The notes beneath the pieces were generated by a model, which saw only the letters and a program-made list of their open reading frames with translations, ran no database searches and was not told the DNA's origin. Position numbers and translations under genes: made by a program. A stretch of 64,000 nt of DNA from Xylona heveae TC161 (taxonomy: Eukaryota > Ascomycota > Xylonomycetes > Xylonales > Xylonaceae): positions 558,001-622,000 of the forward strand of contig NW_017264203.1 in NCBI RefSeq assembly GCF_001619985.1, given 5' to 3'. Shown one piece after another: positions 1 through 11,655 of this stretch (position 1 is the first letter of the stretch; each line of letters starts with the position of its first letter).

Positions 1-470
1 TCCCTGTGAGCCTCTCTTGGCGGGAAATGAATACCGCGTTTGCTCTCCTCACCGGTTTCCTTCGACTTCTTGGACTGGCGTGAATATATTGGGGTCTCGA
101 TAGACTTTGCTGACGGGTATTCCTCTTCTCGATTTGACTCTGACCTCTGAATGGGTGCGCGTGCGTCCCTTGCGTCTAACTTTGCAAACGATTTCTTTGC
201 GTGTGATAAACTGTTATGTCTTTTCGTTTCTAGTTGCGGCGGGGGCTCATCCGCAAGGGCGACAGCCTCGCCTTGCGTTAACGAATCTTGCCGCACCTTG
301 AGGGAGTCCGCAAAGGGTTCGTGGTCCAAATTTGGTTCTTTTCTTGCCTGAGTGGTTGTCGAATTATCTGTTTCTGTCGAGCCGGTTGTCGAATGCGAAA
401 CTGTCGGTGCAGATTCCTGTGTCGCAGAAGTAGCGTAGCCACGGTAGCCTTCCTTTCCAGCCGAAGCCAT
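1..470 (-). CDS. Unknown protein, N-terminal part, cut by window edge
   Basis: An open frame starts at an ATG (468-470) and runs without a stop to the left edge, 156 codons. The start is the first ATG in this frame and follows MASAGKEGYRGYATS. Residues 15-45 are Ser/Thr-rich, followed by charged Lys/Arg/Glu-rich sequence; no domain, signal peptide or membrane segment is visible, so this reads as a disordered N-terminal region. I do not recognise the family. Codon use looks coding and the frame stays open for the whole distance. An intron further on cannot be excluded, because the rest lies outside the window. Confidence 0.55.
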   Translation of the reverse strand, partial: MASAGKEGYRGYATSATQESAPTVSHSTTGSTETDNSTTTQARKEPNLDHEPFADSLKVRQDSLTQGEAVALADEPPPQLETKRHNSLSHAKKSFAKLDARDARAPIQRSESNREEEYPSAKSIETPIYSRQSKKSKETGEESKRGIHFPPREAHR

Positions 471-1114
471 TCTAGCGTGACCAGATGAAGAATATAGACT
501 GTTTTGAAGCCATGGCTGTTGGCGGATAGGGTTGTGAACAATGTATGACCGCCTTGCGCTGGAGTGAAATGGCGTTCTCGCAGTTGAGAGTGCAAGTGAC
601 TGTGTCCGCAAGCCGAGTGTCTCGCGAAGGAAAATATTTAACACTGTCACAGAACAAGCTGAGCAGGGCATGACCGTATAAAGTGAGGGAAAATCGAAGA
701 AAGGGAACGTTTCCTTTCCAGCTCCTATCCAGACGAGTCTGAGGCGAAAGCAAAATAAAGTCAAACGCTTGTTCTCGACCCCGGAAAATTATACGACTGC
801 GCTTTCATACCAATGGTGCAACAATTTGGGACACTACTCCGGTAGGACACTTGACCCTCGGAAATGCTGGCAGTGTCCGCGACCAGCCTTTGGTACTTCA
901 TTGCAATAAATTCAAAAATGAATCAAGAGTTTGAAGATTGGTTTATTCGTTATGACTAGCCTAACAATAACAAATTTTCATGTGCTGTAAATCAGAGCTA
1001 TTCCCCTAATATATTCTAATATGCGTTTTAAGGTGTTACTACCTAGGTATAACATGACGTCTATAGAATGAGATGTGGCACAGAGCCTGCTAAAAAGGAG
1101 AGTGATACTCCAAA
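471..1114. other. Intergenic, promoter of the left-edge gene and 3' side of the permease
   Basis: No convincing gene. Short open frames here lack coding character. The 900-1080 part is AT-rich and probably holds the permease 3' UTR. Confidence 0.5.
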
Positions 1115-2688
1115 TCAAGCCTCCTGCTTGACAAAAGCAGGGGGAGCCGCCTCATCAGCCAGAGCAGCCAGATCATTCTCTCCCATTTCATGATCCCAGC
1201 CATGCGCCACCAGATAAGCGCGAAACTTCTCATCTTCAATAGCAAGATCGTCGCCAGAGATATCTGGTACAAACAGCCAAGTCACTAAGATACCCGAAAT
1301 ACCACAAATTGCAGCAATGATGAAAGTCCACTTCTTTCCGAGGTGCCGCTGAACCGGAGTGAACGCCTGAGTACCAACAGCAGCACCCGCCTTGCCAAAG
1401 GCAGCAGAGAGACCATAGCAGGTACCTCTAACACCAGTCGCATAGCCCTCAGAGGAGAGCAAGCCTAGCATGTCGCCGGGACCTAGGTTTCCAGAAGATT
1501 GCATCAAGCCGTAGAAGACAACAAAAAGAGGGACAATCTTGATGATGCGATCGTAGGCGCAGCCAATGATGAGACCAAAAACAAGGAAGCCACCAAAACC
1601 AAGCATCATGGTATTCTTTCGGCCGAGTGGCCTGCATAAGAGAGCGCCAATAGCAACGCCCGGAAGGGCAATGGCGCCAAGAAGCAGTTGCCATTCGGCC
1701 GTGGATTTAATACTGCCGTCCTTTACAACTGAAGAAAGGATGGTTCCGGAGAAAATGCCGTTGGGGAACGTGACGAAATCGTAGAGGAACCACGCCCCAC
1801 AAGTTCCGAGCAAGGATTTCCAATAGTATCGAAGAATCAAAAGATAGGGAACCCTCTTCTGAATCGCTCCGCGACGATAAAGTTTCGAGTTGAGCATCTT
1901 GATTCGGAAGTAGAAGATGACCAAAGGGAAAATGCAGCCGATACCGAAGCAGACACGCCATAGGGTCGACAGATGCGCCATTCCAGTGCAGGAGTAGACG
2001 ATCAAAAAGATCGAGACAACAAGAGGACCGCCAAAGGCGAGCGGCAGGTTCGTTACCAGAATGAAAATGGGGCCGCGCTGTTTCAGCGCATGCTCATTCG
2101 CTGCTTCCGATGCCGACGCCGACGACGAAGGATACTCGCCTCCTGTGCCGAAGCCAGTAACGCCTCGAGCAACTGTCAACATCCAGAACATGCCTGCGGG
2201 TGTCACACCATGTGCAGCTGTTCCAAGAATGCCGCCAACCACAATCATAGCCGTAGTAAACACGATTGCAAATTTGCGACCTCGATAGTCACAAATGAGT
2301 CTAAAAGGCTAGTCAGCGATCGTCTGTTTGACTAAGGTCCTTTTTATCAGAGTCAATTCCAAAGCTTCAGCTAAACTTACCCAATGACAATCTGGCCTAT
2401 AATCATTCCAATTAGCAGCGCGTTGGACACGCGAGTGCTGACATTTGAGGTATACTCCTTAGGATATTCCTTCCGGAGAACAACGTTGGTCATAGTCATG
2501 AGGCCATTTTGATAGCCATCACTGATGAGTGCACATCCCGCACAGAATATGGTGAAGAGGTTCGAAATTCTTTGTTTCAAAGGAGAAACCTCGTTTGTTG
2601 CTGCAGGGCTCAAGTCGCTGGGCGTGTTGTAGTTCTGCGCATCGCCACTTTGGGAGATGACGACGTTCTCTTTCTCGAGGCCAGTCAT
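1115..2688 (-). CDS. MFS permease of the Git1/Pho84 type (glycerophosphodiester or phosphate uptake)
   Basis: Two exons, complement of 1115-2300 and 2381-2688, give 497 residues; the 80-base intron has GTAAGT and TTTAG ends. The protein should sit in the plasma membrane and import glycerophosphoinositol/glycerophosphocholine or phosphate with protons. Seen: the early segment FCAGCALISDGYQNG typical of Git1-like carriers, the loop-2 motif DYRGRK at the exon junction, the signature GFGTGGEYP followed by an acidic SEAANE stretch, and GVRGTCYGLSAAFGKAG in the second half. About 10-12 hydrophobic segments fit the MFS fold and the length matches yeast Git1 (about 518). I chose MTGLEKEN (2686-2688) over an in-frame ATG 14 codons upstream because it fits family starts. 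Substrate choice within the family is inference. Two CACGTG boxes lie upstream. Confidence 0.88.
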
Positions 2689-2887
2689 CTTGCTTTCGCA
2701 AATTACTGCACTGGAGGCAAGATGGAACAAGATTAACAGAGGGCTAAAAGCCTTTAGGATTCACAGCAGTGATCACTGCCTAGGCATCATGCTGGCAGGA
2801 GGCTGATCATTTATGCTACCCCGCATACTGTGCTGGGAGCCAGAGAAGTGGCAAGACCAAATGCCAATCGCTCCGTGGTGTGTGGCC

Positions 2888-2893
2888 CACGTG
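2888..2893. promoter_or_regulatory. CACGTG box 1 upstream of the permease
   Basis: CACGTG in the context CCCACGTGG, about 200 bases upstream of the permease ATG. CACGTG followed or preceded by G is the Pho4/NUC-1/PalcA class of binding site; the assignment to phosphate control is inference. Confidence 0.4.
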
Positions 2894-3155
2894 GAATAGA
2901 CGAACTGCAGCGAACAGGGCCGTGAACATCGTGTCCTGGTCCATTGGTTCTCAGCAATAGAATGAAATAAATTTTCTCTTTCGATGCAGGGATTTTGATA
3001 AAAGGATTTTTAATCCGTCTGTCAAAGCCAGGGACCTCGGGTTCGAGAGATAGGGCTAGGCACAGATATCCAGCCATTGGGTCGCTTTGGAACGGACGTA
3101 TGGGACTTGGACATCGTGGGCAGATTGGGCGGAGGTATGAGATGTTGAAGATGCT

Positions 3156-3163
3156 GCACGTGC
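3156..3163. promoter_or_regulatory. CACGTG box 2 upstream of the permease
   Basis: Perfect 8-base palindrome GCACGTGC, about 470 bases upstream of the permease ATG and the same distance upstream of the divergent DUF2236 gene, so either could use it. Confidence 0.35.
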
Positions 3164-3616
3164 CTTCGAGGGCCAATGAGATGGCAGATCGCCAACCGTT
3201 GGTCTGAAAGTACAACTTAGCTAAGACCGTACATAAGATCCACGGCTGTCTTCATGCACTCAATCTCCTTGCAGCTTCATCGTCCGGTCATCGCTATCTA
3301 TAAAAGCGATCCACATAGCGTGAAATTTAAAGATTGAAGATGGAACTATTCAGAGATTCCTGACAAGTACATAGTGTTGGTCAAGCACATCATGCCATTC
3401 CTGACAGTCCCTTTAGTTGCTTCTAGTGTCGACGGAGCGGGTGGTTATCTCTCGCCTAGATCTCTTCATGGCGTCACTATTACTCGATCCAGTGAAGCTG
3501 CCGACGCCACTATTCTTATACCTATGATGGAGAGAGTCTATTATGCTGTGATCAGACATTTTATGTTTATTAAATCTGTTTCATAATGGAGTCTGATTTT
3601 TTGCTTTCTCGATACA

Positions 3617-5283
3617 ATGGAGAGTTCGATTGAAATTGGCAAGATGGCAAGTCGGCATTTCTTCTATCAATCCAGTAAAAAGACACAAGAGTAATTGCAT
3701 CCCAGCACCTAAGCTTATACATCATTAACTGACCATTTGGTCGTCAGTGCTTGGGGTCACAGATTCAACTGGACAGACGAACATTTGACTTCAGAGCAGC
3801 TATATCCGCTAAAATACACTTATGACGAGCTTGCAGACGAATGTCTCGACAAGCTTGACGGTATACCTGGCTCAACTGCAGGCGATGCGGGCACAAATGA
3901 CAAACATAGTGGCCCAAGTCGTGATCTCTATGCATTGCTAAGGGACAACGCTGAATCAGACAAGAGTTTGGGAAAGCTTTGGAACCAAGTCCACGCCATT
4001 CCAGACTGGGTTGACTGGGCTCAGGTTGCTCGTGGGCAAGAAGTATTTTACCGATATGGGGGTGCTGCACTGACGGGTAAGCCTTCAGCTTTGTCCTCGT
4101 TAAGACAGTCCTTATTCGATCTTTCTAACCGTCGTGCTTTAGGCCTTGCTTTTCAAAGCCTTCTAGGTGGAATGTAACTTTGCTCTGAGCTGAATTTGTG
4201 TAGCTCTGCGCTAACAGCTGATACTTCAGGGGCGCCACGCGTGTGGTTGAGACGCTTGCTCGGACTGGTGGATTCTCTACACGGGTCGCTAGACGCAGAC
4301 TATATGAGACTACGCAGTATGTTTTGCAGTGTACAACATCTCTTGAAGCAATTCAGCCCGGTGGGGTGGGCCATATTTCGACCATCCGGGTACGGCTGCT
4401 GCATGCTGCAGTCCGCAAACGTATCATGAGACTTAGAAAAAGTCGACCAGACTACTATGATGTGGAAAATTGGGGAATACCCATCAACGATCTTGACTGC
4501 ATTGCAACCATTGAGACATTTTCGTCGAATTTGATATGGCTCAGTTTCCCCAGAATGGGCTTGTATCTAAGGGAGCAAGAAATCGAGGATTACATTGCTC
4601 TATGGAGGCTCATTGCATGGTATTCCGGCACCCCGACTTTTCCATTCGAGAGTGCGTCCAAAGCAAAGGCTGTAATGGAATCGTATCAGATCGCCGAGAT
4701 TGATCCGACCGAGACCTCGAAAATCTTGGCCAATAACATCATCAAGAGCCTTGCCGATCAACCGCCTGCATATGCTTCCAAGTATTATTTGTATGCGAAC
4801 GCACGCTGGTTAAATGGCAAGGAGCTTTCTGATCGACTGGGGCTTGAACATCCGAGTCTGTATTATTGGTTTCTGGTTATGTGTCAGAACTTGCTCTTTA
4901 TGAGCGTGTGCTACTCTCATCGGTCCGTACATTACCTGGATCGACGGAAAATAGCTGTACGATCACTTCTCATTGCGTTCGGTTTTGTCTTTCCCTAGCG
5001 GTGTGCTGACGATTGACAGAGGGTACGAAAAATATTTTATGCAATGATTGTGGAACACAAACATGGGCTTGGGGGCACTCCATCTCAATTTGAATTCCAA
5101 TATATTCCCCAGTATGGCATCTTTACTGAGAAGGGCGAAGCCACAGAAGAAGCGCTCAGTCTTCCTGGAATCGAGCGCACCGTGCTCAAATGGTTTCTTA
5201 AGGTGGTTATTGTAGGAGCCCTTCTGTGGTTCTGTCTCGTGCGCTTGCTTAACTACTACTCGAGAAATCTTGTGTATATTTAA
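3617..5283 (+). CDS. DUF2236 (mpaB / rubber oxygenase-type) ER-bound oxygenase
   Basis: Five exons (3617-3690, 3748-4076, 4143-4173, 4230-4956, 5020-5283) give 474 residues; all phases agree. The family (PF09995) contains the mycophenolic-acid side-chain oxygenase MpaB' and latex-clearing protein, haem-dependent oxygenases. Seen: the fungal N-terminal block WGHRFNWTDEHLT, the segment WVDWAQVARGQEVFYRYGGA, the His-bearing helix VRLLHAAVRKRI that typically supplies a haem/metal ligand, and the WGIPINDLDCIATI stretch after it. The C-terminus has one strong hydrophobic segment (VVIVGALLWFCLVRLL), so the protein is probably membrane-anchored. The start codon 3617-3619 is chosen because exon 1 splices in phase (GA+T) into DAWGHRF. 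Exon 3 is only 31 bases. The substrate is unknown, and no secondary-metabolite cluster surrounds it. Confidence 0.82.
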
Positions 5284-5817
5284 GAGGATTATTGTTTAGC
5301 TGTGCGTTTAATAGGCACGTCGGCGCGGATGGGGGAGTTGTTCTGGCAGGTTGCATGTCGAACATGATATACGAGTAATCTCTTATGCAGTATTCGTAAA
5401 TTGCTAAGCTTGAGATCGCAAAATCTCGATGCAGATTTAGGAAGGCGTTGGGGAAAGTTCAGTGGCTTTAAATTTGGTGCCTGTCATCGCGGGAGGAACT
5501 TCGGCTTCTAGTGCTCTTTATACTATTAAGACTTAAATTTTCCCCTTAAAACGCAAATTGCGATTTTCGTTATCATCAAATGTATCAATATCATCATCTT
5601 GGGGAGTTTGGATTTTCTATCCAAATATTACGCAAGATCATCTCCCGTTTTCGCACTGAGAGGCAAGTTCATCGTGGCGAACGCAGTACATAGAGCATGC
5701 ATGTGCTTGCAGCTACCTACCTATCTCACATAAGCGCGCCAATTTGTGGATTTGCACTCTAACATCTTCGTCTTTAACATTGTTTGAGGGGAAAAAAAAA
5801 GGGGGAGATATAGGGAA
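5284..5817. other. Intergenic, guanine deaminase promoter
   Basis: No gene seen. A purine tract (GGGGAAAAAAAAAGGGGG) lies just upstream of the deaminase ATG. No site I would name with confidence. Confidence 0.5.
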
Positions 5818-7221
5818 ATGGGTCTCTCTGATTTTGCTCAGGCCACGTTGGATGCGCCAGCAGATGCTGATCTTCCTTTAGCATTCCATGGCACGATAAT
5901 TCACTCATTGACCCCGCAACAGGTCGAGATCATTGAAGAAGGTTTGATCATCGTTGGCTCAAACGGCATTATCACGCATTTCCACAAGAACCTCCCATTG
6001 GACAAGCTCGACAGCTTCCTCGTCGAGCATGATTTTACACCAGGTTCGCTCAATATCCAGATGCTCAAACGAGGGGAGTTTCTGGTCCCCGGATTTGTAG
6101 ACACGCATAATCATGCACCTCAGTGGGCTCAGCGCGGAATTGGAAGAGGGCAGCTTCTGATCGATTGGCTCAATAAAACAACTTTTCCGCATGAATCTAA
6201 ATTCAAAGACCATGATTATGCGTGGAGGACATATACTTCCTGTGTCAAAGGCTTCGTCCGGCAAGGCATCACCACAGCCTGCTATTACGGTTCCTTTCAC
6301 GGTCCGGCAACCAAAATTCTAGCCGATATTTGTCAGAAATTGGGTCAACGCGCTTTCGTCGGAAAATGCAATATGAATCGAAATGCACCAGACTATTGTC
6401 GGGACATGACAGTCGAAGAGTCTCTCGAATCGACGAGAGATTTTATCGATCATGTGCGACGAATTGACCCAAATTTCGAGCTGGTCACGCCAATACTAAC
6501 CCCGCGATTTGCCATTTCATGCGATGGTGAAGTTCTCGCCGGCCTGGGTCAGATCGCTGCGGAGCAGCCAGACCTGCCGATCCAAACGCATTTCGACGAG
6601 GCAGAGCAGGAGATGGAAGTAACAAAACAGCTTTTTCCAGAATTCAAGAGCGAAGCCGATCTATACGATCACTTTGGACTGATGACCGACCGAACCATTC
6701 TCGCCCATTGTATCTTTTGTGGAGAGTATGAGATGCAGCGGATCAAAGAACGTAACTGTGGCGTTGCTCATTGCCCAATATCAACCTCTACTGGTGGATT
6801 TTTTGGTGTTGCACCAATTCGAGAATACCTACGCCGTGAAATAAAGGTCGGACTTGGCACAGACAGTGGTGGTGGTTACTCGTCCTCTATTCTTGATGCT
6901 ATGCGGCTGGCCTTTGTCATCTCTAATGCTCGGGCCACAGCTACCAAAGGGAAGGATCCAGAGCTGTCGCTCCAGGAAGGCTTCTATCTGGCTACGCTTG
7001 GAGGCGCGCAGGTTTGTGGCTTGGAAAAGAAAATTGGAAACTTTGGAGAAGGCAAAATCTTTGATGCCCTGCTGATTGATACGGTGAGCGACAAATATCG
7101 TGGAATTATTGCTCCAATTGAGGATGAGGATTCGACTGAGACTATCTTTGAAAAATTTCTCATGACGGCGGACGACCGAAACATTGTCGACGTCTATGTC
7201 AAAGGCCGACAGATTAAATGA
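5818..7221 (+). CDS. GUD1: Guanine deaminase (guanine to xanthine)
   Basis: A single uninterrupted exon of 467 residues, close to yeast Gud1 (489). The enzyme hydrolyses guanine to xanthine and ammonia in purine salvage and belongs to the zinc amidohydrolases. Seen: PGFVDTHNHAPQ, with metal ligands H97 and H99; QTHFDE with H258; ILAHC with H297; and GLGTDSGGGYS with D349. WLNKTTFPHE and CPISTSTGGFFGVAPI are further guanine deaminase signatures. H258 and H297 would complete the zinc site with D349. The start is the first in-frame ATG and gives the usual short N-terminal strand. Nothing is missing, so the enzyme should be active in the cytosol. Confidence 0.95.
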   Translation: MGLSDFAQATLDAPADADLPLAFHGTIIHSLTPQQVEIIEEGLIIVGSNGIITHFHKNLPLDKLDSFLVEHDFTPGSLNIQMLKRGEFLVPGFVDTHNHAPQWAQRGIGRGQLLIDWLNKTTFPHESKFKDHDYAWRTYTSCVKGFVRQGITTACYYGSFHGPATKILADICQKLGQRAFVGKCNMNRNAPDYCRDMTVEESLESTRDFIDHVRRIDPNFELVTPILTPRFAISCDGEVLAGLGQIAAEQPDLPIQTHFDEAEQEMEVTKQLFPEFKSEADLYDHFGLMTDRTILAHCIFCGEYEMQRIKERNCGVAHCPISTSTGGFFGVAPIREYLRREIKVGLGTDSGGGYSSSILDAMRLAFVISNARATATKGKDPELSLQEGFYLATLGGAQVCGLEKKIGNFGEGKIFDALLIDTVSDKYRGIIAPIEDEDSTETIFEKFLMTADDRNIVDVYVKGRQIK

Positions 7222-8144
7222 TTGCCGCCAAATTTGATACACCCTTCTTATTATTATTTGCACCAAAAACGCCTGCCTCGAATCTGCAATGAAGAGTACG
7301 TCATCTTTTCACACATTCTTATTCCTTTTTTGGGGGACAACGAGATTCTTCCTGTGAATTAGACAATGTATCAAAGAGAGTCTCCTCTGTGGGTTTTAGA
7401 TTTTTGAACTGGCGGGCTTATTCCAAGCCGCTTTGTTGTAGTTTCACTCTGCGATCTACTGGCCTCACTTCGAGATTAGCTAGACGATTCGAAGCCCTGC
7501 TTTCCGTCTGTGCTCTGTTTACGGAGTAAGCCTGAGAGCTTTCCCCCAGCACTGGAGCCCCTAGCTGTGGGTGGAGAAAACAGTTCCACTCGAGACAACT
7601 TAGCACGGGAGCCGGGACTGAGACGGATCGCTACTTTAGCGGAAAGATTTCCCCAAGGGGTAAGATGGCAAGGTCCGTTCTTGGCCCCGGGTTTTCTTTT
7701 GGTTAAGGATGAGCACACAAAGTAGCTGCAAAGAGAGCTGAAAAAGTAAACAAATCTCTCTGAACGACGACCGGGAAGAAGGGCCAATCGTGCCCCCTTG
7801 GCGCTCTGCTTTCCCAGGCACTTCCATAACATCAGCACAACTAGAGTACAGTAAACGTGATTTGGGTGCCTCGTGCTCTCTGCATCCTGTCGCGCGACAC
7901 GGACCAACCTCGAGCATCTGCACAGACACACACAATCTCTCTTTCCCGTTTGTCACATTCCCATCCTTGACTATCGTCCCGGCGATAGCGATAAACCTTC
8001 ATTCTGCATTTCCTTTTGCTGCCCACTTCCTGCCCTTCGTGCTCACGAAATGATGCACCCAATTCAGAACACTTTTCTGGGTCGATCTTTTATATAATTG
8101 CCCATTCGCTCGTTACTTAATACCAATGTAAAAAAAAAGAGAAT
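7222..8144. other. Intergenic, tandem gene spacer
   Basis: About 920 bases between two plus-strand genes. Open frames on both strands (for example 7476-7931 minus) have no family resemblance. A poly-A run (8129-8137) precedes the WD40 gene start. Confidence 0.5.
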
Positions 8145-11100
8145 ATGGCTCTTACGCCCACAGTCTCTCGGATGCACCCTTCAGCCTCCGGGCCAAGTCT
8201 CAGATTCACTCCTTCAAATTCTCCTTGTCAAAAAAGCTTTGGCCGACGACGTCCCAATCAAGATTCTGGCCTCATATTGCGAAGAGTTATTGGGACCACG
8301 ACAGCCTCAGTATGTGGCTTTGACTGCCTTCCCTCCGGACCATTTTTTGCCTTTACAGCTGGCGCGGGTGTCGTGGTTGTGCAACTCGCCGATGACGGCT
8401 CCTCCAGCCAGCGCTTTTACAGAGCCAAGCCCTCTGCCGTTCCTTTAAACTTCTCGAATCATCCTTTTCCATCAACTCCGATCAACCCTTCTATTGAAGT
8501 GCGAAATCGTGCCGTATCTTCCCTTCGCGATGTAGGCGTGGGATATTCGCCTTCCTTGTCATCGCCAATCGGCGACTGGGGTGATTCCCCGAGCAACAAA
8601 ACCTGGTCCGCCCGAGAGAGGATCAAGGCAGCGACTTCAACATCGTTTAGTCCAGATGGACGCTTCATAGCCATTGGCGAAGTGAGTCATGCGAGGATTT
8701 GACGGGGAGAAGAAGAGTCTGACATTGATGTGCATAGACCGGATACAAACCGCGCGTCCTGATCTTTTCTTTGGCCGAAGATGCTTCACAAGAGACACCG
8801 TTAGCACTCCTCTCGGAACATACCTATGGCGTCCGCTGCCTTGCTTTCAGCCCAGATTCGTCGTACCTGGCAAGTCTCGGAACGGTCCACGATGGTTTTC
8901 TGTATATCTGGGCAGTTAACCCTCGCACGGGATCTACGCGGCTTCATTCGAGCAATAAGTGCATCTCTAACGTATGTGCCATGGCATGGATTGGCAACAG
9001 TCTTGTGACGTAGGTGATACATTCTCCGTACAATATGATTTTACGAGGAACTGAGCGTCTGTATAGGATAGGTACAAGGCATGTCAAAGTCTGGCGTATT
9101 GAAGAACCTACAACGACCTCTCCATCCAAACAGCGCTTTGCCTATGAAGCAACGCCGACATCGAATGTAGCCAACTTGTCGGTGAAGACGCTTGCTGGAC
9201 GTAATTGTCTTTTAGGCCCTATGGCTGAGGCAACCTTTTCCTGCATGACAAGCATCTCTGATGAAAAGGCCATAATCTGCTCTCAAAAGGGCGATATATG
9301 TTTACTGGATGATAGTGATGGGACACAAAAGTTTACCAAATTGGCCGACGTTGGTTTCGGCGTCAAAGCGGTCACTCCGAGCGCAGACGGTCGATTTGTC
9401 TTTTTCGGGGGTGCCCAAGGACAGGTTCAAAGCTTGCCTTTGAGCGAACTTCTCGCACAGAAGCCCCGAACTCCATCGCCGACCTTGTCAACATCTCCGG
9501 AGAGTCAATCTTCTCAAGAGGCTTGTGCGCCCGCTGAGATTTTAGCCATGGCATCCTTAAATGAACGCCTCATTTTGATTGATTCGACACGGTCAGTGCG
9601 TGTCATGAACATTGATACTGCTGAACGGACTCCCACGCCCAGCTCAGCTAATCTTGAGATACCCGCTCATCAAGCTGCAGTGATGGGTGTAGGCTTCCTT
9701 TCAAAAGCCGATGAATCGCACTCCCTCTTCTTTACCTGGTGCTCTGACGGACTCGTCCTGTTTTGGAACCGTGACGGAATCTGCACAGGGAGGTGCAAGA
9801 TTGAATTGGAGCAACCGATTTACTCCGATGAAGATGTACCTAACGAGCTTAAGGTGGTGCGGGCGTCACCCACAGCTGAGTATTTAGTTTCGGGAGATAG
9901 ATATGGCGTTTTGCGGTATGCCAACCTTTGAAACGTCGTGTGCTATAAATGACTGACTGGCTTTTTAGAGTTATTGATAATGCTACAAGAAAAGGCATAT
10001 TTGACGTCAAGGCGCATGGGAGCGAAATCACTGATATTGCTATTATGGAGCGTGAAGACTTTTCACTCATTGCCAGCTGCGCGAGAGACCGGATGATACA
10101 ACTTTTTCGACGGACGGAGGACTCTTGGGAATTGATCCAAACACTTGACGAACATAGCGGCGTTGTCGCTGGAATCTGTTTCCTCCAAGAAGGAAATCTT
10201 CTTGCATCTTGTTCGTCGGACCGTACAGTGGTTGTAAGAGAATTTGTTTCGAGGGGAAATGAAGAGGACTCGCAAAGCCAGGCTTTTGCATACACACCTC
10301 TACGAATTCTCAGTCTCAAGTCCACACCAATTTCTGTCACATCTGTTGATGATGGAGACGCCAGCCTACTTGTGTCGACTGCAGATCGTCAGATTCTCCG
10401 ATACGAAGCGCGGTCAGGTCGACTGGTGCAGAGCTTCCGAACTACAGATCAGGAGGGTAACGACTCCGTGGTCATGGACTCTCTCGTTGCGAGCAAATCA
10501 TCAGGCTTGAAGAAGCAGGCAATATTGGCTGGTGTGTCTCACATGGATAAGTCAATTCGCATTTACGACCTCGGCTCTGGGACACTTATGGCCAAGGAAT
10601 TCTCTCACACGGAAGGCGTAAGTGATTTGGCCATGTTGGGCGGCCTCTCGCACAACCCAGAAGAGCCGGAGAAGCGGACAATGATTAGCACTGGCTGCGA
10701 TGGAACTATTATGATATGGGACTATATTCCCAGATTATCGCACCTTCAGGAAGCCTTTGACTATTTGCCCAGAGCGGGCGAGGAGCAGCCCAATAAGGAC
10801 ATTACAGCGATGAAACCGCCATTGCGGCGTCTTCTATCGAAATCGGAGCTTGCAGACTTTCGCAGGCCGCCAGGCTTAGACAACGGTCCACCTGCTGCAT
10901 CACTGCGGTCGCCGCCTCGGCCAGTCAAGAAAAAGTCCTCATTTAAGCATGGCAACAGTAATAGTTCTGTCCAGCAGCAACCGTCCCGCAGAGGTGCAAC
11001 TTCTCCCGTGCCCTCTTTGCAGCCAAATTCTGCGTCTCCCACGGCAACAACCGACCATCTAAATCGCAAAGCCCATTTGCGAGATCGTTCCTCGTCGCCA

Positions 11101-11655
11101 TCGAGTCCGCCAAAGGCCAGAGCGCGAAGCCAGACACGCCGGTCGTCATGGGATTCTCGACATACAGCTGCCAAAGCAAGGACTACTAGGGGCGCAAACG
11201 ACTCTGGCAGCAGCAATAGCCTGAACAATGCGACTGAACAACTTTGTCGTTCGCTACGCGCTTATCGAAAGAAGCTCTCTACGTCATCAGAAAACGTCAG
11301 CGTCGAGAACGCCAATGAGCTCGACCGGGAACTCCGACTCACAACTCAGAGCCTTGGCGATAAAGCGTCGCGACTAAAGGGAATCAGCGATGCTGTAGTG
11401 GCAGAATTACTGGATCATTATTCTGATCGGATGCTCGAAATGATTGACGAGAAGATAGCAAAGAGCCTCGCTACAAAAGCATCCGCTGCGGCTTCATCAC
11501 AAACTCTTGCGGAACCGTTGCCAGAGTCACCAGCAATATCTGTGCATGCAGTCGACGATGAAGATGACGATTTCCTCGGCCAAAGTCAAGACGATCCGCC
11601 TTCGTCTCCGCCAGTGGTTCTATTACGCTCTCCAGCGCGATCTGACACTGTATAA
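8145..11655 (+). CDS. MABP1/WDR62-like WD40-repeat protein
   Basis: Four exons (8145-8681, 8738-9009, 9067-9915, 9969-11655) give 1,114 residues; introns are 53-57 bases. The first two thirds hold repeated WD40 blades, for example HTYGVRCLAFSPDSSYLAS, GSEITDIAIME...LIASCARDRMIQLFR, HSGVVAGICFLQEGNLLASCSSDRTVVVREF and RTMISTGCDGTIMIWDY, enough for two propellers, as in animal MABP1/WDR62, which scaffold JNK-pathway kinases and act at spindle poles. After about residue 780 the chain is Ser/Pro/Arg-rich and disordered, then a predicted helical C-terminal stretch (NATEQLCRSLRAYRKKL and following) and an acidic tail. Fungal function is not established; scaffold role is inferred from the animal family. 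The start codon is the first ATG in frame. Confidence 0.85.

Larger units (their letters stand above)
2689..3616. other. Divergent intergenic region between permease and DUF2236 gene
   Basis: About 930 bases between two head-to-head genes. Open frames at 2811-3215 and 3374-3586 have no family resemblance and are not called. It contains two CACGTG palindromes, listed separately. Confidence 0.5.

Noticed and set aside
2811-3586. Open frames (134 and 70 codons) between the permease and the DUF2236 gene
   Set aside because: No family resemblance; the region fits a divergent promoter with CACGTG boxes.
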